Positions 49,701-61,700 of a DNA stretch of 64,000 nt are shown piece after piece. The translations under genes were made by a program, and so were the position numbers. The notes under the pieces are model-generated. The model ran no database searches and was not told where the DNA came from. It was given only the letters and a program-made list of their open reading frames with translations. Location: the NCBI RefSeq assembly GCF_932274485.2, contig NC_065887.2:42551201-42615200 (forward strand), written 5' to 3'. Positions within the stretch are counted from its first letter, which is position 1. The number at the start of each line of letters is the position of its first letter. Origin of the DNA: Patella vulgata. Its lineage: Eukaryota > Mollusca > Gastropoda > Patellidae.

Positions 49701-52700
49701 AAAATCTGGATTTGAAAACTGAAAATAAATATTGATTGATATTAATAAGATAAAACATTCTGTCCCACTAATGCTATACAAAATAAATCCCTGTGAAGAA
49801 ATCATTAATATAATCCTTCTTTTACATCAGGTTAGGTTAAGTAAGAGTAGAGAGAGAGACAGACAGAGAGAGAGAGAGAAAGAGAGAGATGGGGTTTAAC
49901 GTCCACTCCACACAAACTAGGTCATTTCGGGACTAACACATGGTTCAATTTTATTTCAATAATTCGCTTGCACGCTGGGGTCTTTAGCAGTGGGAGAAAA
50001 CCAGAGGAACCAGAGAAAACCCATGATGTTGGACAGGCGACCATACTCCTTGTCATGTACAATCGGGGATTCGAAAACCACGTTGGGGTCTTTAGCAGTG
50101 GGAGAAAACCGGAGGACCCAGAGAAAACCCATGAGGTTGGACAGACGACCATAGTCCTTGTCATGTACAACTGGGGATTCGAAAACCATGCCAGTTGACT
50201 CAATGACAGACCTTATGATACAGCGCGCACATGCTAACCATTCGGCCAACCAACCCCCATCCCCAGGGTAGGTTTAAGTTGAGTGGTTAGGAAGCAGAAG
50301 TCTTCAACTTGTTTGTGAATAGGCCAAGAAACTTTCAGATATTTTCAAGCTCCGTCTTCACTTGGGGGTGATGCCATCGAGGATGACACAATGCTTCAAT
50401 ATTTAATGACCTTATTTGCAATAATTAGGAGGTTACCAAAGACGTCAACTGGGACAGAATTAGGACCTCAAACAAATTCTACTGTTCTGCTCCGACTGGG
50501 CTAATGAAGACGGACATACGACAAGCAGTATGATATGAAGGATATTTTGCCCGGACAGTGGTGCTATGGCCTACTCTTATCGAATTCCAACTGTCAAGGG
50601 ATCTTTTCCATGCACGCCAATGTGTACACGGGACCTTGGTGTTTCGGACCATCTGACCGACTAGACAGCTGTCCTTATCAGGCCCTCCATCCTGCATCAC
50701 AGACAAGGGGAAACCACGCTGGATAATCCTGATGAACTTTCTCATCCAACACCGGGAGCGAACCTCCGGGAGCGAACCTGCCACCTCCAGGCTTGCGAGC
50801 CAGCGTCTTACTCACTTAGCCATGGTGGCTCCAGGTGATAGATGATAATATTATGTACATTTTTATACCTTTAGTGTTAGTACTCCATGCATTCAGGGAT
50901 GCACACAGAGAACGACCTGTAGCCAAATAATTTTAACTTCCACCTTGGTTAATACAACCAGTGAAGTTTGTTATATTGAACATTACCAGAGGAAACATGA
51001 TGTATTTGATAAATTTTGAAGATGATTCTGTCATTGATCAGCACTCAGCAGCCAATGAAGTGATTTCAAAACCTGGTAACAATTCAAGTAGTGATATTTT
51101 GCACAAGTTTAGTTTTCTAATATAGGCTCCAGATGTTTCTACTAACAATCTAACATTGTAAACAATCCTGCAGAACAGCAGATTCCTGGATAATCAAGTC
51201 TGCAGAACAGCAGATTCCTGGATAATCAAGTGTCTTATATGGATTCAGTAACTGTATGGAAGGAACACTTCCTCTTGATCTCTTTTCTACAGAACAGGAA
51301 ATGAACAGGGTTTGACTTCCTACACCAACATGGCTAATGAGGACAGGCATCCACCTGGCTAATGAGGACAGGCATCCACCTGGCTAATGAGGACAGGCAT
51401 CCACCTCTGGCTAATGACAGGCACACACCTGGCTAATGAGGACAGGCATACACCGTGCACTGTGCTATCAGTGAAATTTTGCCTGGATAGCAGCAACAAA
51501 ACCTACTCTTTATGTCAAAAGTTCACAATAAAAAAGCAAGTAGACATATATGAATTACTTAAGAAAACATACCTCAGGGTGGAAGAAAATTTCTGGTCCC
51601 AAAAATCTTTCGTAGCCAACATCTACTGAATAACTTTGCTTAGTGACAGCATTTTTGCTTTCATATTTTTTTATCCATTTGCCAGGATCCTGGTCATATT
51701 TTGTGAATTCTTTATAAATATCAGGACAAACGTAACAAAAATGTTCCTGAAAAAAAAAAAAAAAAAATACATTAACAATAAAATATTTACATCTCTTATT
51801 ACATGAAAGATGAAAATAAATATTTCTATTGAGGGTTAAACGTCCTACTGGGCTAATAGAAGGCAGGCATACATGAAGTGTGCTGTAAGAATAAATTTTG
51901 CACAGACAGCGGCACTATGGCCTACTCTTATATCGAATTACAACTGTCAAGGGTTCTCTTACGTGCATGCCAATGTGTACACGGGACCTTGGTTTTTCGT
52001 CTCATCCTAACGTCTAGACAGCTGTCCTTGTCAGTCCCTCTGTCCTACACCACTGACTAGGGGGAACCACGCCGGAAAATTAGGATTCACCTTCTCGACA
52101 AATGCAGGTGTTTACCTTAATAGCTTTAGCTGTTTCTAATGATTGTTCTGGTGGAATACCAACTTCTCTTTCTCTCAATAATTGTTGTATAAAATATGTG
52201 ATATCTCGTCCAGCAATTGGAATGTGTTTAATACAACTTCCGATAACATAACCTTCAGCCTATAAAATATAACATCCCACATTATTGACTTGATAACATA
52301 ACCTTCAGCCAACAAATTATAACATAGTAGTTAAATATTGAAATTCCAGTTATTTTCCAGAACTTTACTCAGTAATTCAGCTAGAAATGCTAGGAAATAG
52401 ATAATAAACACTTTATGGTATTCAAATTGATATGACAAAGGCTTTGGAAAGCTCTACCCAATCTTATCCAACATTGAAAAAAAATAGAATAAAATAGACG
52501 AATTTCCCACCGACCCTATTTTTTATGCCAAGCAACCATAAACATAAAAAGTATTGTTGTTGCCTAAATATAACAGTCTTTATACTCTGTATAGAGTCTT
52601 AAATAAAACAGGCTTTATACAGTCTGAAATATAACAAGTTTTATACCTGTACAGAGCCTGAAATATAACAGGCTTTATACTCTGTACAGAGCCTGAAATA

Positions 52701-55700
52701 TAAAAAGTTTTATACTCTGTACAGAGCCTGAAATATAACAGGTTTTTGTTTTTATAATAAATGAAGTAATTAATACGTACAACTGGTATGACATGAGTTA
52801 CACCATCACCTGAATCTATCACCGTTCCTGTCAACGTTCTCTCCCCTACTTGTTTCGCTGTCCATGATGCAGCTAACGCTAACACAGCCTTAAAATATAA
52901 CACAAGTTACCATAGTTACTAATCAGAAATGGAAGTACATACAGCAAGGCCAAGCAACATGACAGTCCTTCGTTTAATCTGGGGTCTTCCCTAAAACTTT
53001 GGACAGTGATTTAAGGTATTAAAAACAGTGAAAGTATTGTTCGTCTCAAAACAGTATTGTGTAGATTGTACCCGTGTTCATAAGCTCGTTTGTCACGCAA
53101 TTAGTTTTTCTTCAATATTCTGCGATGCACTGGTTAAACATACATTATGCAAGAGCTAAATCTGTTTATTGCAGGTCTTTCCTTAGGCCTGAAATGTTAT
53201 CTCAATTATTAATTAGACATTAATTAACATATCCAGACCATAATCAACTCTAGATGGCATCGCTAGCCTGCGATCTTAAGTGGATTGTGAGCCGATTTAC
53301 TGCATAACTTTCCTTCTCGATTAAACGATTAAATGGATAATCGAGACTATGCTGTTTATCGTACTGACTTTAGTAATGATGACCGAGGCTAGGCAGAAAT
53401 TTCATTTGCTTAGTTCTTGGTTAATAGTGGATCAATTTGAATGAAATTTTCAGCAAATTGCCTTTACGTTATCTAGTTTTTAATCATTATAGTGAGAAAT
53501 GCCAACTTGTTATCGAATCTCCCATAACGTATCTTTAATTGGGCATAATAAAATCGTGAGTCATTACGTAAAGTTATGTGAACATATTTGGTCCAATTTG
53601 GAGCTCCGTTTAAAGCGTAATGATATTGTTACGCAGTTAGCTATTGGTTGTTAATCAGGCTATTGACCAGTCATAATTTGGAACAGAAATTTGCTTCCAT
53701 TACAGCAGTGTTAAGTGGGATTAGCTCTAATCAAAAGAAACACTGCGAGGAGTATAGTCCACCTTAACATCATCACTATATATAAATAAAAACTTGATTT
53801 TTTCTTTACTGATCCATGGAAATTATTTTGATATTGTTGGACATAAGAGAATGTGTACAGGTGTGAGAGGACCTACCTGTACAGCTATATATAAACCAGG
53901 TACATTAAATGATTCAAACATTATTTCTGCTGTATATTCACGATTCTCTGGTGTATTTAACGGAGGTTCAGTCTGTAATTATAAAACAACAGAATAACAT
54001 TATACACAAGGTGTCTTGTATAACAACATGACCTGTAACAAAATAAAATGGGCATAAATTTAAAATTTATTTTAGAGTGGTCTCCCTTTTAAATTTTCAA
54101 ACCACATGTGAACTACAGGCTACAAGATGTTCTCCAGTCACACTCCGGTCTTGTATTGCCAGGTGAGGACCAACTCAGTAACGACCTGTTCAAGGATTCC
54201 AGTTCAGATAAGGACATTGATGAGTAACGAATGCTCACCATACTAGTAAAAGCTAGCCCTGAGATCTGATTTGTTCGAAGAACTTTGAAATTTAAAGTTT
54301 ATGGACAGTTTCTTTTTGTATTTCAGAACATTTATGTGACGGTGTATCACAGTTGTGTTTAAAAAGCCATTTTTGTAAATGAATTTGATTTGGTCCATTT
54401 AAAATTATAGAAAGAACCCAAATGTTTGTCGTTTTTTCCTCTTTTCGAATTTAAGCCCTGGGCTTAATTTCAGAAATGTTTCATCACTGACATGGTCCAA
54501 TTCGAAATTAAGCCCAGGGCTTAAATACGAGAATTCCAGGTACATGTAACAACATGACCTGTAACAAAATAACATTGATACATCAGAAAGTGTATTTCCA
54601 TCCTCGGCTTCAGATTGGCTAAGCATACGGTTCAATGACATGAAATAACAGTGGGAAGTTACGACTGGTCCCCAGATCCATTCACTTGATTGATAGCAAT
54701 ATCTGTGTATTTTGTCTTGCCTGCAGGTTTATCTAATTGGATTTGTTTTTTTGCATTAGTGCTGTCCCACTGCACTTACTAGTAAAGACACAGTAAATAT
54801 GATTACCACCAATAATTAGCCGTTTTGAAATAATATTGGGTTTTGTGTCTCATAAATACAATAGTTTGGTCGTTTTGCGACAAACATATACGGTGTGGTT
54901 AATTTTTATTGCTTTCAGCTATGTGTGAAACATAGGTAAGGAGAATTTGGCCTAGACAGCAGTGTTATATTGCACCTCTTCTTTGATTTGCAAATTTCAA
55001 GGGTTCTTTTATTTGTATGCTAATGCACACTCATTGACCTTCCCATTTCTTTAGAGATTACTAGCAGTATACCAAGATAAGCTATACACTACCAAAAATA
55101 ATTTGTCAATAAGTTGCCTATTTGAAGGGGAGGGGGGGATGGCCGAATGGTTAGCACATGCGTGCTGTATCAGAAGGTCTGTTATTGCATCAACTGGCGA
55201 TTCCCCACTTGTACGTGACAATAAGTAGGGTCGTCTGTCCAACCTCGTGGGTTGTGTCTGGGTCCTCTGGTTTCCTCCCACTGCTGAAGACCCCTACACG
55301 CAAGCGAATTATTGAAATATAATTAAAACCATATGTTAGTCCCATAGTTTGTATCAAGTGGACGTTAAACCACATTTCATCATCATCTGTCCAGTAAAAT
55401 CTATAAATGTAACTTTGAGAAGGAAATAAAATGTCCTACATTTCTGCTCCATTCAGGTAATGTGCTATGGACTATACTTATTGGAATTCCAACTATCCTG
55501 CTATTTCGTCCTATCGTAAAGACTAGAGGCTGTTCCTTCCAAGGCGGGGGATCACGTGACTAAGTGGGTAAGACGCTGGCTCGCTAGCCTGGAGGTCGGG
55601 TGTTCGATTCCTGCATTGGCCGAGAAAGTTCATCCAGATTTTCCGGCGTGGTTCCCCCTTGTCAGTGATGCAGGACAGAGGGCCTGACATGGACAGCTGT

Positions 55701-58700
55701 CTAGGTGTTCGGATGGGATGAAAAACCGAGGTCCCGTGTACACATTGGCGTGCAGGTAAAAGATCTCTTGACAGTTGGAATTTGATATAAGAGTAGGCCA
55801 TAGTATTGCTGTCCGGGCAAAATTTCCCTCATAGCACACTGTGTCTGTATGGCGTATGCCCGTCTTCATTAGCCCAGTTCGGAGCAGAACAGTAGGACGT
55901 TATACCCCATTTCATTTCATTTTTTCCTTCCAAGGCCTTAGCCAAGCTTTACTCACTGAGCCACTGTGGCTCCAATAATGGAGTCCGTTCATTAACTTAC
56001 CAGTAAAAAATAATGATCCTCAGGTTCTGATCTCAAATACTTAAATATACATTGTTCATAAAACCTCTCCATTAAATCCCAATCTTCTATAATACCATGA
56101 CGTATTGGCCACTGAAAATATAAAACATCAGACATTAAATCCCAACCCTCTATAATACCGTGACATAAAAAACAACATGTACGATCGACATGAAACATTG
56201 CAGTCTGGTTCCTTGAACAAAGGTGCATCGATTGGCAGGCTTCAATTTTAAATATGACATCACAATTCCAAGATGGTTGTGATGATGCCATGCTTGGTAC
56301 CTAGTATATAGTACACTCGTCCTTGTTTTATATGATAGAATCATGTCTCACCTTAACAGCGTATGATGTGGCGTTTAAAGCTTCATCTCCGATATAAAAA
56401 TCTAAATCTTCTACACCCTTTCCTAGTCGCTTAATGGCTTTGTCTCCAACACTAGCTGTTTCTTTTATACCTATAGCAGACGGTATAATAAACTGTGGTT
56501 CTGAATTACCTGCATAACCCATCTTTGTATACCTGAAATTATACAGATAATGTACATAATCAGGACAGATTTCATACAGTTTATAAATGGAGGTAGGGTT
56601 GGGTAGAAAATTCAGGGTATATTAATTTAGGCCATACTTACATGTATTACATGTATAAAACACCATTTCTCTATCCCCACCCCAATCTTCCCTATACTGT
56701 TTTTCAAATATAAGGTGCACATTTTGTGTATAGGGAGTTTCAGATGTGAGTACTTGTATCTCCTCTATCTAGTTTATTAATTTTACAGAATATACATGTA
56801 CATGTATGTCAGGGCAACACCTAGTCTAAAGTAGAGTTAATATATAAATAGATGCCCGAGGTGTAAAATATAACACTATTCAATAATACAGTAATGTATG
56901 AAAGTCAATCAGGAAGTAAAGAAATTAACAGTTTATATATAACTGATTATAACATTCATACATTTATCTTAAACATACAGACTGTCACAACAATCATATC
57001 ATAACTTGAGGTTATTCAACGCTTGGTGATTATTTTTGTTTACTTAGACAGAAGAAAGTGGTTAAATTGGTTTTATAGAGAATTCACCAGATTGCAGGAA
57101 ATGAATTGTCAAGTCATCAAAAGTTGATTGTTGGTTTAATTTTAGGGATTTCATTTTTGACATCTTTTATTACGACTATTTTATTTCACCATTAAAATTC
57201 ATCGCTGTTTTTGGGTTGCTCTTAAGAGGCTAATTTTCTTCATGTGTTTCTGTTTAAATCTGGCAGAATATAAAAATGTGTTTTATTTGGAGTCTGCTTT
57301 AATTGAGTTAAAAGGTTTATTTTATAAACAGTTTATATTAAGTGTTAGCATATGGCAATTATATCAAAATCAAATCTACATGTAACTTTACTGCTTTGTA
57401 AGTTTTATTTTCTTTTCCAAAGAAATCTTATGTATCTAATTTTGGCAGGGTAGTTAATATATTGTTTAATTATGGGCGTTGAGTACTCTAAAATGCAATT
57501 TTAAAGCTACATGTAGCACTGTAAGTTTTGTTCAGAAGATATGACATTTTTTGTTATTTGGGGTGATAAAACTATATATTAATTACCAAATTTGGCCCAA
57601 AAGCACGATAATAAAGGGTGCTGATGACCACTCAATACAAACTAGATAATTTGGGACTAACATTTTAATTGATACTATTTTAATTCAATAATTTGCGTAT
57701 AGCTGAAAGAGCAAACCGGAAGACACTGAGATAGACCAAAAGGTTAGACAGGTAACCATAATGTCACGTACTAGTGTGGGATCAGAATATAAAGTTATTA
57801 ATGTGTATTTCACTAGTAGATTTGTACATGTGTATTTTGTAATGTTGATTTACAACCCAACCTTAACATAAAACCATTCATCTTAATGTCAATCAATACC
57901 AGGAAGTGGACTTAACAAACTTATGAAATAAAGTCTCCTGCACAGTACACTAGGCCTAGAAATAAAAAAAAGTCTCCTGTATAGTACACTAGGCCTATTA
58001 TATGTATGTATACACTCTAAAACTAAACTTGATTCATTTCCAAAACTACATTGTTTGCCTACAAGAAACCATAACAGTGTCCAACAAAATCAACAATACA
58101 CATGTCTTTAATCATTAAGGTAAGCTTTTTGTCCATATAAGGACATAAAATGACTGATGACATCTCGGGAAACTTGACCGACAAATCCTGAGGAAGTGTT
58201 TTTTTCCAAACATACTAGAACCCCCAGGAATATCTAGTTAGTGAACTAGCTACTCAACACCGGTTTTAATAAATCTAAATATTGATATATTCTGGACAGT
58301 ATTTACTGTACAGCGGCACTCCGTATTAGGAAATCCATTTTGTAACAAAATGTAATGACAGACACACGCTGTCCACCTGTTTGTAAATAACAACATCTGG
58401 GAATAAGATACTTGGATAGTCAATAGTCATTTTCCTTACTTCAATTTAACAACAATGAGGACAGTAAGGTGTTTTTACATGTAGTTATTAATTGGGTAAA
58501 ATGCAATCTTCACACTGACTTTCATGGATAGAAAATTAGAAATGAGTTATTCTTTTGGAGATGGAGTGACTTCAAGACATAAAATGATAATATATCATGA
58601 ATTCCCTATAAAGTACCATAATCTGATGGCCATAACATCTTCATTAGGCTTTCTCAAATTTAATTATATTCGTATCTTGGACAATATCTTTTTTGATAAC

Positions 58701-61700
58701 ATTACGTTTTATCAATTTTTAGTCTTGTTTCTTAAAAAACTTGGGAGTTTAATTAGTACTATTCCCATCCCCCTGCAACCCCTTTCATCAACAGGTACCC
58801 TAGGAAATCGTGACACTGCCCCTTTAAATAGTTAGTGCAGGGACTGCAGCACACACAATAACACAAAACAAATCTACGGACAAGACACAATACACAGAAA
58901 TCACAAACAAACGAACATATCAGAATAAATGAATGGATCCAGGGCCTTTAGAAGCATAAGCGGCCACTGCGCTGTACCGTCCCGGGCACGTAGCGATACA
59001 GACTTCAGTCAAGAGAAAAACATATTGTAATACTAGTATACATGTCAGTCATGATCTGCTATATGTTCTATGTTTAGCTGAACCAACTATATTAATGTTA
59101 AAACTCTTCAGCTAAGGAGTAAATTGAAATCTAACTTTCAGTATATTGTACAATGTACAATTATATAGAAGTATTTCCTTCAGGAAATCTCAAGATAGCA
59201 GTGAGTCACTCATACCAGCTTAAATTCATTGGATTATTGGTATATTGAACAAGTTATAAGATTCACATTATTTCAAATTCTCCTATACAGAGACAATTTA
59301 CAAATGATATGATTGCACCATGCTCACACTGCAGGCAACGAAATTTCACGCGGTCGCGCCAGCTCAAAAACACACGACCAATTTCCTGGTTACACAAATT
59401 GAAATATCGGCTACGTTAACAAATTACATTAACAGATTTATTCACATTTGATCAATTTTTATACAGGATGACTTTGTGACACAGGTCTAAATTATTTGTA
59501 TTATAGCACAAACTCCATTCATTCATTCTTGGCATTTCATTTCTCCATCTTACCGGTACTTTGATAGATCACGTATTTTGACACCACGTAGGCTATTGAC
59601 CAGTTGCAAGCAGGTTGATTTAAAAATGCCCCTCACCCCTAATTCTTTAAATGATTTGTTATGCCATAAATATTTGAAAGCGTACCTTTGGATTTTCAAA
59701 ACACAAACTGAGAAATGAGTTTGACTATTTAACATGTCGGCTATATTCCCAAAGAATTTACTACACGTCAACGTGTTCCTTTCAGTTTTCACTATAACCA
59801 TGCTGTAGTACCAATGACCCATATGCATGTCGTCAACTTTATGTAACCAATTGGTTACGCAATGGTCATCTGGCGTAACCAAAGAAAATGGCTACGCAGA
59901 GCATAAACCCGCAACCATTTTTCTGGTTACGCCAAAATTTGAAATTTCGTGGCCTGCACTGTAGACAATTTCAATAAGTGATATGACTCAACCATGCCTA
60001 CATGCCTTCCAAATCAGAGTATAAAAATTATCAAAATAGCTTGATGGCGACCATGTATGTGACCTACATTTGTATTCTTACGAAGCAAAATGATAACAGA
60101 TTAAAATATGCCTGATAGCGATTGACATTGGTACAGAGCTATTTAATAGTCCAGGTAAACAAAACATAATAATATTACCCGCCAACGACGAGCACTGTAT
60201 GTTTTGCAATTTCTGACAATGTTTGTGGAAATATAAAATATGCAGCTGGGGTGATCGATTACTGAGGATGAGGAGAGCAATAAAATATGCACATAGATTG
60301 GGATTTAGGTGAGCGATGAAGTGTGAGAGCGACAGCGTACCCCAAACATGAAGGCCTGCAGTTATCAATGCATTCTGTACACATACAATGGATAAGCAGA
60401 TGAAGGTAATTTTTGCACTACCACCTTCAACAAATCATAATGTTCAACATCTCTGTATGACCTTTAACATGGTACAGACAATTCATAATATATTTTGTAA
60501 AGATCAATCTGTTGTATGGTAGTCATTGTGTAAATTTGGGCCGGGATGTTGGAAAACTAACTCATCTTACACTGAAGAACTCCAATAATTGAACATGTCC
60601 AAAAATGATGTGGGAGGTTCCCGATTGATACAGCTATGCTCAATAAAATACCACCTAAGGGTAACTACGATGTATTGCTGAACACTGACTTCTAACATAT
60701 TATTTGATTGGCCTAACCCTTGTAAAGTAATGGAATGGGTTTAATGTTGACCTTTTCTGCACCTACCCGTCAAATTAACTCTGCTAATTACGAAGTACTG
60801 GTGTTGACAATGCATGTAGGCCTACTAAACTTATGATGTCTGTCGCTAGTTGACCGACATTTTCATTCCTGAATTGACAAATTTAGTTGAAAGCACTTAT
60901 TAGTGTACATGCTTCAAGAATTTATTTATTCCACTTCCTTGTAAAAAACAACAGTTTATCTAGTCTGTGTGTATGACATATGAAACAAGATTAGAACCAA
61001 ATTACAAAATAGTGTAATAAACTTTGGTTATGGTGGCCATTCTGGGCAGAGATCTATTCTTGGGAAGTGAAATGAAATGGGGTTTAACGTCCTACTGTTC
61101 TGCTCCTATATTGGGCTAATGAAGACGGGCATATGCCATACAGAGTGCTATGATGGAAATTTTGCCCGGGCAGCGGCACTATCGCCTACTCTTATATCGA
61201 ATTCCAACTGCCAAGGGATCTTTTACGTGCATTCTAATGTATACACGGGGCCACGGTTTTTCATCTCGTCCGAAGGACTACACAGCTGTCCTTGTCAGGC
61301 CCTCTGTTCTGCACAACTGACAAGGGGAAACCACATCGGAAAATCCAGATGAACTTTCTCGGCCAATGCAGGGTTCGAACACCCGACCTCCAGGCTAGCG
61401 AGCCAGCGTCTTAACCACCGTGGCTGGACTGTGGAAAATATACACGAGGCGACCCCCCCCCCCAGAGAAACTCAATTGCGCAGGACTATGGTAAAGATAG
61501 GATTGATGGAGTATATCACACAGAATTAACCACTTTTATTCACTGGCAGTAAGATAGCTTGTTCAACTTAACTTTATGAAGCTGTTGCATGATGAGTACA
61601 ATCTGTGGTCAGGTCCTGATGATGCCAGTTGCCACTGATCTACTTTATTAGTTTGATTGAAATACAATATTAATACTCTAATAGGCCTACGAGACGAGTC

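Noticed and set aside
49922-50249. Repetitive open frames in the SINE B copy (also 28798-29042, 40711-41126)
   Set aside because: Same reason: SINE B body in various frames, doubled here by an internal duplication.
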